Positions 19,090 to 27,305 of a stretch of DNA of 64,000 nucleotides are shown in pieces. The notes below the pieces were generated by a model, which saw only the letters and a list, made by a program, of their open reading frames with translations, was not told the DNA's origin and searched no databases. Positions within the stretch are counted from its first letter, which is position 1. The number at the start of each line of letters is the position of its first letter. The position numbers and the translations under genes were made by a program. The stretch comes from Lachnospiraceae bacterium (lineage in GTDB: Bacteria > Bacillota > Clostridia > Lachnospirales > Lachnospiraceae), in the NCBI GenBank assembly GCA_022510565.1, contig JAFLTE010000016.1, positions 1-64,000 on the forward strand, read 5' to 3'.

Positions 19090-19995
19090 ATGTCTTTTTC
19101 CGGAACAGTGAAAGAAGAACTTGCAGAGCAAATCAACCCCGCCAGACACTGTCAGCTGGCGGAATTGGCGGCTTTGCTTCATTTTTGCGCCAGTACTCTC
19201 GATGGTGGAAAACACCTATGTCTTGATACGGAAAATGAAGCAGTCGCGAGAAAATGCTTTACATTATTCAAAAAAACGTTTAATATAGATAATGTTGTGA
19301 CGGGTACAAAGGACAGACTGTTGCCTGATGATGAATCCGAGATGAAAGTAATCCAAGCTTTACACCTTAATGGACATGCAGGCAATACGATTTTGCTGAC
19401 TACACCGGTCAATTCTATACTGGTTAAAAATTCCTGTTGTGCCAGAGCGTATCTGAGAGGAGCGTTCATAAGCATCGGATCCATGAGCGACCCGGAGAAA
19501 AGCTATCATTTGGAATTTGTCTGTAGCGAGAGTGCACAGGCCAGGCAGCTTAAGGAGATTATTCAGGGATTTCAAATCGAAGCTAAAGTCATTAAACGTA
19601 AGAAGTATGATGTGGTGTATTTAAAAGAGGGCGCAGGTATTGTCGATCTTCTCAACGTCATGGGTGCTCATGTATCGTTGATGAATCTGGAGAATTTAAG
19701 AATCGTTAAGGAGATGCGCAATTCCATTAACAGGCGCGTGAACTGCGAGACGGCGAATATTTCTAAAACCGTCACGGCAGCGTCCAAACAGATTGAGGAT
19801 ATACTTTTAGTTCGTGATAAATATGGGTTTGAAAATCTGCCTGACAATTTGAAGCAGATGGCAGAGATTCGATTGGAGCATCCGGATGCCGCATTGAAAG
19901 AGTTGGGTGGATATCTGGAACCACCTGTGGGTAAATCAGGTGTAAACCACAGGCTGCGCAGATTGAGTGAGATTGCTGACGGGATTAGGTCATAA
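19090..19995 (+). CDS. whiA: DNA-binding protein WhiA
   Basis: Conserved Gram-positive protein with a degenerate LAGLIDADG homing-endonuclease domain (about residues 20-190) and a C-terminal helix-turn-helix (about 215-300, ending LRRLSEIADGIRS). In streptomycetes it controls sporulation genes and in Bacillus it affects cell division and chromosome segregation. 301 residues, near family length. Six bases after rapZ and 15 before the HPr-like gene, so co-transcribed. Confidence 0.95.
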   Translation: MSFSGTVKEELAEQINPARHCQLAELAALLHFCASTLDGGKHLCLDTENEAVARKCFTLFKKTFNIDNVVTGTKDRLLPDDESEMKVIQALHLNGHAGNTILLTTPVNSILVKNSCCARAYLRGAFISIGSMSDPEKSYHLEFVCSESAQARQLKEIIQGFQIEAKVIKRKKYDVVYLKEGAGIVDLLNVMGAHVSLMNLENLRIVKEMRNSINRRVNCETANISKTVTAASKQIEDILLVRDKYGFENLPDNLKQMAEIRLEHPDAALKELGGYLEPPVGKSGVNHRLRRLSEIADGIRS

Positions 19996-20010
19996 AAGGA
20001 GGAGAATATT

Positions 20011-20265
20011 ATGATACAAAAATCTATCCGGATTAAACTGGAGACAGGTTTGGAAGCCAGACCGGTTGCCATGCTTGTACAGGTGGCAAGCCAGTTTGAA
20101 AGCTCTGTCTACATCAATGCGGATGACAGAAAAGTCAATGCCAAAAGTATTATGGGTATGATGAGCCTGGGACTTGCCAGCGGTGAGGATATTACCGTGA
20201 TTACGGATGGCAAGGATGAAGAGGCGGCAATTGAAGGCATTGAGAAATTCTTAAGCGGTAAATAA
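20011..20265 (+). CDS. Crh-like HPr paralogue (Glu15, Ser46)
   Basis: An 84-residue HPr-fold protein. Aligned from Met1, the usual phosphocarrier His15 is Glu (TGLEARP), so it cannot take phosphate from Enzyme I. Ser46 in NAKSIMGMMSLG, the HprK target, is kept. That is the pattern of Bacillus Crh, which has Gln at 15, binds CcpA when Ser-phosphorylated, and sits next to whiA as here. Strong ribosome site AAAGGAGGAG. It ends the hprK cluster, followed by a terminator. A regulatory rather than sugar-transport role is inferred. Confidence 0.9.
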   Translation: MIQKSIRIKLETGLEARPVAMLVQVASQFESSVYINADDRKVNAKSIMGMMSLGLASGEDITVITDGKDEEAAIEGIEKFLSGK

Positions 20266-20309
20266 ATGACCGGACTAAGCAATTGACATTTTGATAAGGC
20301 AGAAACAGA

Positions 20310-20339
20310 GGAGATTTCCGTAACGGAATCTCCTTTTTT
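20310..20339 (+). terminator. Terminator of the hprK-whiA cluster
   Basis: GGAGATTTCCG pairs with CGGAATCTCC (one bulged T, TAA loop), followed by six T. Confidence 0.9.
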
Positions 20340-20340
20340 A

Positions 20341-20369
20341 TTGATTCCGAAGTAGCGGAGTGCTAGAAT
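20341..20369 (+). promoter_or_regulatory. Promoter of lipid kinase gene
   Basis: TTGATT, 17-base spacer, TAGAAT. Predicted start near 20376, which lies after the TTG at 20371 and so supports translation from ATG 20401. Confidence 0.7.
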
Positions 20370-20400
20370 ATTGACTAAGAAACGGAGGAATACGGCAGAC

Positions 20401-21294
20401 ATGAAACAGAAGATGCTTTTTATCTACAATCCAAGAGCGGGCAAAGCGCAGATTCGCAGTAATTTATTGGACATCATAGATATATTTGTTAAGGCGGACT
20501 ACGAGGTCACGGCATATCCTACACAAGCAGCAGGGGACGCTGTGCATGCGGTTAAGGAGCGCAGTGAAGGATATGACATCGTAGTCTGCAGCGGCGGAGA
20601 CGGCACGCTGGATGAAGTGGTAAGCGGAATGATGCAATGCGATGAGAAGGTTCCCATCGGTTATGTTCCTGCAGGGAGTACCAATGATTTCGCCAGCAGT
20701 TTAAAAATCCCCAAGAACATGATTCAGGCGGCGGACGTGGTGGTAAACGGCAGAGATTTTGCCTGTGATATCGGGAAACTTAACAATTATAATTTTATTT
20801 ATGTGGCGGCATTCGGTATTTTTACCGACGTATCTTATGAGACGAACCAGGATGTCAAAAATGTTCTCGGGCACGCGGCATATCTGTTAGAGGGTGTTAA
20901 GAGACTGCCTATGGTGCGCTCCTATGCTCTTAAGGTTTCTTACGACGATCAAGTAATTGAGGGAGAATTTCTCTATGGTATGATTACCAACTCCTTTTCG
21001 GTGGGTGGATTCAGGGGCATTACGGGCAAGGATGTGTTGTTGGATGACGGACTGTTTGAGGTGACGCTGATTCGAAAACCTTCCAATCCACTTGATTTGA
21101 ATAATATTATTATGGCGTTGGTAGATAAGCGTGTGAAGTCCGAGTATATTTATACCTTTAAAACGCCGAAGTTGACTGTGGAGAGTGAAGAAGCGGTTCC
21201 ATGGACAGTGGACGGTGAATTCGGCGGAGAACATTTGAAGACCGTAATTGAGAATAAACAGAAAGTGTTGCATATTAGAATTCCCAACGAGTAA
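20401..21294 (+). CDS. Diacylglycerol kinase family lipid kinase
   Basis: Predicted ATP-dependent kinase of diacylglycerol or a related lipid, returning it to phospholipid synthesis at the membrane. N-terminal catalytic-domain signatures are IYNPRAGKA and the nucleotide-binding GGDGTLDEV, followed by GYVPAGSTNDFA; the C-terminal half is the beta-sandwich domain of the DgkB/YegS group. 297 residues. ATG 20401 is chosen because the predicted transcript starts after an in-frame TTG at 20371 and GGAGG lies 12 bases before it. Substrate not determinable. Confidence 0.9.
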   Translation: MKQKMLFIYNPRAGKAQIRSNLLDIIDIFVKADYEVTAYPTQAAGDAVHAVKERSEGYDIVVCSGGDGTLDEVVSGMMQCDEKVPIGYVPAGSTNDFASSLKIPKNMIQAADVVVNGRDFACDIGKLNNYNFIYVAAFGIFTDVSYETNQDVKNVLGHAAYLLEGVKRLPMVRSYALKVSYDDQVIEGEFLYGMITNSFSVGGFRGITGKDVLLDDGLFEVTLIRKPSNPLDLNNIIMALVDKRVKSEYIYTFKTPKLTVESEEAVPWTVDGEFGGEHLKTVIENKQKVLHIRIPNE

Positions 21295-21330
21295 GCACGG
21301 TTATCTTATGTGATAGGAAAATGCTCGAGC

Positions 21331-21355
21331 AGTAGTGGGATGCCAACTCTTTTTT
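21331..21355 (+). terminator. Probable terminator after lipid kinase
   Basis: AGT/ACT and TGG/CCA arms around a GATG loop with a 2-base bulge, then CTTTTTT. Weak stem but good T tract. Confidence 0.5.
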
Positions 21356-21368
21356 ATTCAGAATATGT

Positions 21369-21397
21369 TTGCGTCAGGTCAAGCTTTGAGTTATAAT
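21369..21397 (+). promoter_or_regulatory. fba promoter
   Basis: TTGCGT, 17-base spacer, perfect TATAAT; leader of roughly 65 bases to the fba start. Confidence 0.7.
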
Positions 21398-21467
21398 AGA
21401 GGACGAAAGTTATATCCGGTGTGTTAACCGGTCAAATAATAATAAACTAAGAAAGGTGGTAAGAACA

Positions 21468-22436
21468 ATGCCATTAGTAACAACTACTGAAATGTTTAAG
21501 AAGGCATACAATGGCGGTTATGCTGTTGGTGCATTCAACGTGAACAACATGGAGATCGTTCAGGGTATTACAGAGGCGGCCGGAGAGTTGAACAGCCCTG
21601 TTATTCTTCAGGTTTCCAAGGGAGCGCGTGCGTATGCGAACCATACTTATTTAGTGAAATTGGTAGAGGCAGCGGTTGCAGAGAACCCTCAGATTCCGAT
21701 TGCGCTTCACTTAGATCACGGCGATACTTTTGAACTGTGTAAATCCTGTATTGACGGCGGATTTACATCTGTTATGATTGATGCTTCTTCTAAACCTTTT
21801 GAGGAGAATATCGCTTTAACCAAGCAGGTTGTAGAGTATGCTCATGACAAAGGCGCGGTAGTAGAGGCTGAGCTTGGTACTTTAGCAGGTGTTGAGGATG
21901 AGGTTGTTGTAGAAGCAGGTAAAGAGATGTACACCCGTCCCGAGGAAGTGGAAGAGTTCGTTTCCAGAACCGGATGTGACTCTCTTGCAATTGCAATCGG
22001 TACTTCCCATGGCGCATACAAATTTACGGCTGCTCAGTGTACAAGAAATGCAGATGGTATTCTTGTTCCCCCTCCGCTTCGTTTCGACGTATTGGAGGAA
22101 TGTATCAAACGTCTTCCCGGTTTCCCGATCGTTCTTCACGGTTCATCATCCGTTCCGCAGGAGTTCGTAAAGATGGTTAATCAGTACGGCGGAGATATGC
22201 CTGATGCAGTTGGTATTCCGGAAGAGCAGCTTCGTAAGGCTGCGGAACTTGCCGTATGTAAGATTAATATCGACTCCGATATCCGTCTTGCTATGACAGG
22301 TAACATCCGTAAGTATTTCGCAGAGCATCCGGATCACTTCGATCCTCGTCAGTATCTGAAACCTGCACGTCAGGCTGTTAAGGAGATGGTTGCTCATAAG
22401 ATTAAGAACGTACTTGGTTCTGACGGTAAGGCATAA
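21468..22436 (+). CDS. fba: Class II fructose-bisphosphate aldolase
   Basis: Zinc-dependent glycolytic enzyme that cleaves fructose-1,6-bisphosphate to two triose phosphates. Signatures are GAFNVNNMEIVQ at the N-terminus, zinc-ligand region HLDHGDTFELC, the GTSHGAYKF segment with a metal-binding His, and DSDIR/LAMTG near the C-terminus. 322 residues. ATG 21468 follows AAAGGTGGT. Own promoter and terminator; codon use is strongly biased, as expected for an abundant protein. Tagatose-bisphosphate aldolase is a close relative, but glycolytic FBA is most likely. Confidence 0.95.
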   Translation: MPLVTTTEMFKKAYNGGYAVGAFNVNNMEIVQGITEAAGELNSPVILQVSKGARAYANHTYLVKLVEAAVAENPQIPIALHLDHGDTFELCKSCIDGGFTSVMIDASSKPFEENIALTKQVVEYAHDKGAVVEAELGTLAGVEDEVVVEAGKEMYTRPEEVEEFVSRTGCDSLAIAIGTSHGAYKFTAAQCTRNADGILVPPPLRFDVLEECIKRLPGFPIVLHGSSSVPQEFVKMVNQYGGDMPDAVGIPEEQLRKAAELAVCKINIDSDIRLAMTGNIRKYFAEHPDHFDPRQYLKPARQAVKEMVAHKIKNVLGSDGKA

Positions 22437-22458
22437 GAAATAAATGTACATAAAAAAG

Positions 22459-22489
22459 AGAACCCTTTCAATTGAGAGGGTTCTTTTTT
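22459..22489. terminator. Two-way terminator
   Basis: AGAACCCT/AGGGTTCT stem; T run on the + side (five T after the stem) and a T run on the minus side (CTTTTTTA). Sits between convergent fba and the hydrolase gene. Confidence 0.9.
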
Positions 22490-22556
22490 CTTATGAGTTA
22501 ATTCAGAGAAAAGTATATTCCAACGTCGCCGCGCTTTCGTACTGCCCCATTTTCTT

Positions 22557-23561
22557 TTATGGTTCTACATAGTTTTGGAGAAATTCTCTTATGGTATTAT
22601 AATATATCTCCGGTTCCTTATCCTGCGCCTGTGCATGTCCTGCATCTTCAACAATCAATAACTCTTTATTACATGTTGCGGTATCATAAAGCTCTCTGGA
22701 CATTTGCGCGGATATCATGGCATCGGAAGCGCCGTGGATAAAGAGCGTAGGTGTGCTGCTCTTAGCGACGGCATCCAGCGCCGAGGCATCCATCAGGTCA
22801 TATCCGCCGCGCAGAAGAAGTACGACGCGGGCAGAATCTACAAGAGGAAAGGCGGGAAGATAGAACCACTCTTTCACTTTGTCGGCGAACATGGAGTAGG
22901 CATCCGTGTAGGCACAGTCTGAGACAACAGCGACAATATGGTCTGAAATATTTTCATCTCCCGTCATCATCAATGCGGTAGCGGCACCCATGGACTGACC
23001 GTGAATCACAATCTGAGCATCCGCATCCTGCGTCAGAATATAATTGATCCAGAGAGTACAGTCGTAGTGATCTGTCCATCCCATGCCGATGAAATCTCCC
23101 TCGCTTTCGCCCTGACAGCGAAGGTCTGGTACAATCACATGATAACCTTCCCCATAATACCAACATGCGAAAGGATACATTTCTTCCTTCCAACCCGTAT
23201 AACCGTGGAGCACGAGCACCCACTTGTGATTGTTCGCATTTTCTTCCTGTGCAATAAATTCTTTTGCAACCAGAGTATATCCGTCATCGGTTACTGCAGA
23301 AATTGTCTGTGAATCGACTGTTTTCAGCCATTCGTTGGTTTGTTTCATTGCCGATTGGTGATTTATCTGAATATCCGATGTCTGCACCAGTGCCGCATAG
23401 CTTTCGTCCGTGATTCTCTGGAAAGATTCCAACTTTCGCATAAAAGAAGGTACCAACGCCGCACTGACAAGAAAGTTAACCAAAATAAAATACAATACGA
23501 CAAGCAGTAGTATTACGATAAATAGAATTCTAAAGATTTTACGCTTTCTCTTCACGTTCAT
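22557..23561 (-). CDS. Membrane-anchored alpha/beta hydrolase
   Basis: A 334-residue serine hydrolase. One N-terminal helix (about residues 9-33) anchors it, with the catalytic domain probably outside. Visible motifs: oxyanion LHGYTG, nucleophile elbow GQSMGA, an acid in HGASDAMIS and His in DAGHAQA. Related proteins are annotated as alpha/beta fold or BAAT-type hydrolases of unknown substrate. Ribosome site AAAGGA precedes the ATG. Single gene. Confidence 0.9.
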   Translation of the reverse strand: MNVKRKRKIFRILFIVILLLVVLYFILVNFLVSAALVPSFMRKLESFQRITDESYAALVQTSDIQINHQSAMKQTNEWLKTVDSQTISAVTDDGYTLVAKEFIAQEENANNHKWVLVLHGYTGWKEEMYPFACWYYGEGYHVIVPDLRCQGESEGDFIGMGWTDHYDCTLWINYILTQDADAQIVIHGQSMGAATALMMTGDENISDHIVAVVSDCAYTDAYSMFADKVKEWFYLPAFPLVDSARVVLLLRGGYDLMDASALDAVAKSSTPTLFIHGASDAMISAQMSRELYDTATCNKELLIVEDAGHAQAQDKEPEIYYNTIREFLQNYVEP

Positions 23562-23689
23562 CGATCCTTTGCAGAGTGTGCTGTATCTTTATTCTACTAT
23601 ATATCAGGTTTTCCTGCCAGTCGTATTGTATTGTTAAATGTGCCAGATTTTACATTCAATTCCGTTTTTTAACATCACCGTGCTGCTTC

Positions 23690-23707
23690 AAAAATGCTAC
23701 GCATTTT
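23690..23707 (-). terminator. Weak terminator after AGCS symporter
   Basis: On the minus strand AAAATGC-GTA-GCATTTTT: a 7-bp stem with a 3-base loop ending in five T. AT-rich and therefore weak. Confidence 0.4.
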
Positions 23708-23727
23708 CTCAACGCGGGCATTCGCGA

Positions 23728-25218
23728 TTACTCTGCGTGATCCTTGTTGATGTCCGGAAAAACAGAAAGCATCGGCTCTACATCTTTCTTTTTAATAACA
23801 CGATCCACATAGTTTTTCGTAATTCTCATAACAAGCGGAGATAGACAAAGTACGCCGATCAAGTTCGGCATAGCCATCAAACCGTTGAAAGTGTCGGAAA
23901 GATCCCATGCAAGTTTCAGGTTCATGGTCGAGCCGAGGTAAACAATGATAATAAATGCAATCTTATATGCGATTGTGGATTTTGTACCGAATAAGTATTC
24001 CCATGCCTTGGAACCATAGTGACTCCAGCCCAGAGCTGTGGAAAAGGCAAACAGCAGAATTGCAACTGCAATAAACATGGGACCGAAGGAACCGAACACG
24101 GTGGAAAACGCCTGACCCACAAGTGCAGAGTCCGCAGATTCAACTGATGCAGTTAATACCTCGCCGGTTTCCAAGTTCACAAGACCCGAAGAAAGTACTG
24201 CAAATGCCGTTAACGTACATACGACAATCGTATCCGCAAACACTTCAAAGATACCCCACATACCCTGACGAACAGGCTCTCTAACATTGGAGTTGGAGTG
24301 TACCATAACGGAAGAACCGAGACCTGCCTCATTGGAGAACACGCCACGCTTCATACCCCACGTCAATGCCATCTTGATGCCGGAACCGACGATACCGCCG
24401 CCTACAGCGCGCAAGCCAAATGCTCCTTTAAAAATCGCGGAGAATACGGCACCGACCTGATCAATATTCGCAAAGAAAATTACAAGAGTGCCGATTATGT
24501 ATGCAATCGCCATGAAAGGAACAAGCTTCTCGGTAACAGATGCAATTCTCTTAAGGCCTCCTACAATAACAAGCGTAACCAGAATTACCAGTGCAATTCC
24601 TGTCACAAAAGTAGGTACCGAGAATGCCGCTTCCATGTTTGTAGCAATGGAGTTGACCTGACTGATGTTGCCGATACCGAAAGAAGCAAGCAGGCAGAAT
24701 GAGGAAAACAATACAGCCAGAACGGCGCCAATCTGTTTACATCCCTTATATGAGCCGAGGCCGTCCTTTAGATAGTACATGGCACCTCCACACCATTCTC
24801 CGCCGGAATTCTTGCGGCGATAATATATACCGAGCACGTTCTCGGAAAAGTTCGTCATCATACCGAACAAAGCAACAATCCACATCCAGAAAATAGCGCC
24901 GGGACCACCGGAGATGAGTGCGCTGGCAACACCTACGATATTACCTGTACCAATCGTAGCGGCCAGTGCCGTACACAAAGACTGGAACTGGGAAATAGCC
25001 TTGTCTTCCTTATCGGTATGCTTGGTGATATGTTTATCACTGAAAATACCGCCAATCGTGTTCTTCCACCAATGTCCAATGTGGGACAATTGGAAGAATT
25101 TAGTCAATATGGTCATTATAATACCCGTACCGACAAGGAGTATCAACATAGGGACACCCCATACGAAGCCATTGACCGCATCGTTGACTTCCGTAATGAA
25201 ACCCACGAAACCTTCCAT
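23728..25218 (-). CDS. Alanine/glycine:cation symporter (AGCS family)
   Basis: Sodium-coupled uptake of alanine or glycine across the membrane. The 496-residue protein is polytopic, with the family segments LCTALAATIGTGNIVGVASA and FSNEAGLGSS and about ten to eleven hydrophobic helices. Ribosome site AAAAGGAGGAG directly upstream of ATG 25218. The short leader holds a hairpin plus T run just before the ribosome site, suggesting attenuation. Substrate assignment rests on family only. Confidence 0.93.
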   Translation of the reverse strand: MEGFVGFITEVNDAVNGFVWGVPMLILLVGTGIIMTILTKFFQLSHIGHWWKNTIGGIFSDKHITKHTDKEDKAISQFQSLCTALAATIGTGNIVGVASALISGGPGAIFWMWIVALFGMMTNFSENVLGIYYRRKNSGGEWCGGAMYYLKDGLGSYKGCKQIGAVLAVLFSSFCLLASFGIGNISQVNSIATNMEAAFSVPTFVTGIALVILVTLVIVGGLKRIASVTEKLVPFMAIAYIIGTLVIFFANIDQVGAVFSAIFKGAFGLRAVGGGIVGSGIKMALTWGMKRGVFSNEAGLGSSVMVHSNSNVREPVRQGMWGIFEVFADTIVVCTLTAFAVLSSGLVNLETGEVLTASVESADSALVGQAFSTVFGSFGPMFIAVAILLFAFSTALGWSHYGSKAWEYLFGTKSTIAYKIAFIIIVYLGSTMNLKLAWDLSDTFNGLMAMPNLIGVLCLSPLVMRITKNYVDRVIKKKDVEPMLSVFPDINKDHAE

Positions 25219-25238
25219 AATAAACTCCTCCTTTTCAT

Positions 25239-25293
25239 TTTCCGTAAAAAAGCGCAGACATGCTTAGGTATGTCCACGCTGACATTTCGGAAA
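25239..25293 (-). promoter_or_regulatory. Attenuator-like hairpin in AGCS leader
   Basis: On the minus strand a 10-bp stem (25252-25261 with 25270-25279, two wobble pairs, 8-base loop) is followed by six T, about 27 bases before the start codon. Outer arms TTTCCG (25288-25293) and CGGAAA (25239-25244) can pair across the T tract, so an alternative structure would bury the terminator. A TATAAT at 25306-25311 places the hairpin inside the transcript. Confidence 0.55.
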
Positions 25294-25305
25294 CTATTTT
25301 CTTCT

Positions 25306-25311
25306 ATTATA
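25306..25311 (-). promoter_or_regulatory. AGCS gene -10 element
   Basis: Perfect TATAAT on the minus strand, predicted start near 25299. No convincing -35 seen at 16-18 bases. Confidence 0.4.
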
Positions 25312-25632
25312 TAGTGTAATATCTTAAGAAGTATATCATACATACGGAGGTATAGCAAGAACAAATTGTATACATGGATATATGGATAATGTGCGCAGGC
25401 GTGAGAACAAAAAAGAGGGTATCTGCGTTGCAAATACCCCGGAAAAGGGAGGATGCCAAGTAAAGAATATCCTTACTTGGCATTTATTATGAAAAAGTTT
25501 TAATTAATCAGTTAACTTTGAAAGTCTTCTCTGTTGTCTGTAGTCTTAGTATACGCAAGAGAAATGTCTAAAAAATGATTCCTGAATGAAGTTTTTTTAA
25601 ATTAAATATGAACAAATTATGAACGCGATACT
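25312..25632. other. Non-coding stretch between AGCS and cyclophilin genes
   Basis: No gene seen. It holds the cyclophilin terminator (25409-25440) and an unexplained 9-bp inverted repeat GCCAAGTAA/TTACTTGGC at 25455-25481 with a 9-base loop. Confidence 0.6.
25409..25440 (-). terminator. Minus-strand terminator downstream of cyclophilin gene
   Basis: On the minus strand GGGTAT/ATACCC with an 11-base loop, then TCTTTTTTG. It lies about 190 bases after the cyclophilin stop. Confidence 0.7.
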
Positions 25633-26154
25633 TTAGTATCGCTCCGGTTCCGGATAATCCACACCGAATGTCTCCACGGTAACGGTTTTAATCTTCTGTT
25701 CTTCCAGCGGACGGTCCGAATAGTCCGTCGCTGTCTCCGCTATTTTGTTCACATTCTCCATTCCCTCCGTGACTTTACCGAATGCTGCATAAGAGCCGTC
25801 CAGATGAGGGCTTGTCTTGTGCATGATGAAAAACTGACTTCCTGCAGAATTGGGATGCATACTTCTTGCCATGGAGAGAACACCCTCTGTGTGTTTTAAA
25901 TCATTAGGGTAACCGTTTTGTGCAAACTCGCCGCGAATGGAGTAACCCGGACCTCCCATACCGGTGCCCTCCGGGTCGCCGCCCTGAATCATAAAGCCTT
26001 TGATAACTCTGTGGAAAATGAGTCCGTCATAGAAATTTTGTTGAATCAGACTGATAAAGTTGTTGACGGAGATGGGCGCAATGTCGGGGTAAAGCTCTGC
26101 CTTAAACACATCGCCGTTCTCCATCGTGAATGTAACAATAGGATTTTGTGCCAT
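25633..26154 (-). CDS. Cyclophilin-type peptidyl-prolyl isomerase
   Basis: Accelerates cis-trans isomerisation at proline in folding proteins. The 173 residues carry the cyclophilin core: FHRVIKGFMIQGGDPEGTG with the catalytic Arg, GSQFFIMH, and HLDGSYAAFGKV. No signal peptide, so cytoplasmic. ATG 26154 is chosen over an in-frame ATG 25 codons upstream because GGAGGAAGAA lies immediately before it and the conserved domain begins there. Confidence 0.95.
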   Translation of the reverse strand: MAQNPIVTFTMENGDVFKAELYPDIAPISVNNFISLIQQNFYDGLIFHRVIKGFMIQGGDPEGTGMGGPGYSIRGEFAQNGYPNDLKHTEGVLSMARSMHPNSAGSQFFIMHKTSPHLDGSYAAFGKVTEGMENVNKIAETATDYSDRPLEEQKIKTVTVETFGVDYPEPERY

Positions 26155-26227
26155 TTCTTCCTCCGTTCTGAAATTCGTTTCAATTTCATGGTGTAGTTGT
26201 GATACAATATTTTTACATGATATAAAC

Positions 26228-26257
26228 ATTATATATAGAAAAAAATGGATAATGCAA
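26228..26257 (-). promoter_or_regulatory. Cyclophilin gene promoter
   Basis: On the minus strand TTGCAT, 18-base spacer, TATAAT, followed by a leader of roughly 70 bases. Confidence 0.6.
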
Positions 26258-26342
26258 GAGTATATTATTTTTTATAAATTGGTGCAATTTTGCTCGGACA
26301 GAAATCTGTCGGTGTATGAATATTGGGTAAAGGAAAACGATC

Positions 26343-27215
26343 ATGCTCACAAAAGTGATTATCTTAGTTCAACAAAATATTCTGCCTGCATTGCAGCAAC
26401 TATCCGATGACCTGACAGCCCACGGAGTAGAGTTAGCCGTTGATGCTGACAGCAGCGTATATGAAGAGATGCAGGCGGAGTCGGATGCAGCAGAATTAAC
26501 ACAGGCGGAACAAGAAACCCTCTTCATCACCGATTCTGAAAATGTATATCATGCACTGCGGCTGCAGGGCAGATATGTACTTCCCTACCGACACAGGGGT
26601 AACGATAGTGCGAGTTTTACAGGGGCATTGTATGTGATTGAACAGATTGAGGAGGTCGGATACGAGACGATTGATATGGCATATCGACGTCTGGCGGGAC
26701 TGCCATGGGAAATTCTCACAACAGAACGATGTATCATTCGAGAGACAATTCCGGAGGATGTGGACAGCTTTTATCAAATTTATGCGGAGCCGGACATCAC
26801 TCAATATATGGAAAATTTGTATGCCGATCGGGATGAAGAGATTGCTTATATAGAAGACTATCGAGAGAGAGTCTACGGATTCTATGGGTACGGCATGTGG
26901 ACAGTTCTGACGAAAGACGGTACGGTGATTGGCCGCGCGGGCATCAGTTGGCGTGAGGGATTTCATCTGCCGGAGCTTGGGTTTGTGATTGGGGTTCCGT
27001 GGCAGCGTCAAGGGTATGCTTATGAAGTGTGCAGTGCCATTCTTGCCTATGCACGAAACGAGCTGGATATGACGCAGGTGCAGACGCTGGTGATGTCGGG
27101 CAATGAGAAGTCAAACGCGCTGTGCAGAAAACTTGGTTTCCAATATGTGGAAGATGTCATACTTGACGGAGCGATATATGCGCGTATGGTGCGTCAGGAC
27201 AAGGTAAACGAGTGA
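26343..27215 (+). CDS. GNAT acetyltransferase with extra N-terminal domain
   Basis: A 290-residue protein. The C-terminal half (about 120-285) is a GNAT N-acetyltransferase of the RimJ/RimL type: LTTERCIIRETIPEDVDSFY, GRAGISW, acetyl-CoA loop region VPWQRQGYAYE, and NEKSNALCRKLGF. The N-terminal part (about 1-115) is not GNAT; it ends with a segment (YVIEQIEEVGYETIDMAYRR) that leads into the transferase. Its fold is unrecognised; a small Rossmann-like domain is possible. Substrate unknown. AAAGGA precedes the ATG. Confidence 0.85.
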   Translation: MLTKVIILVQQNILPALQQLSDDLTAHGVELAVDADSSVYEEMQAESDAAELTQAEQETLFITDSENVYHALRLQGRYVLPYRHRGNDSASFTGALYVIEQIEEVGYETIDMAYRRLAGLPWEILTTERCIIRETIPEDVDSFYQIYAEPDITQYMENLYADRDEEIAYIEDYRERVYGFYGYGMWTVLTKDGTVIGRAGISWREGFHLPELGFVIGVPWQRQGYAYEVCSAILAYARNELDMTQVQTLVMSGNEKSNALCRKLGFQYVEDVILDGAIYARMVRQDKVNE

Positions 27216-27305
27216 ACGAATGAAATAAACGGAATTTCTTGCTTTTTTACAGAATATGTAATACAATGACTAAGAAATTACTATGAGGCAAAAGGAGAAA
27301 GTGAA

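Noticed and set aside
25219..25311. Glycine riboswitch before the AGCS symporter
   Set aside because: The transcript leader is only about 80 bases and no conserved glycine-aptamer core is visible.
26297..26310. Palindrome GACAGAAATCTGTC upstream of the acetyltransferase gene
   Set aside because: Short and without a clear promoter beside it; could easily occur by chance.
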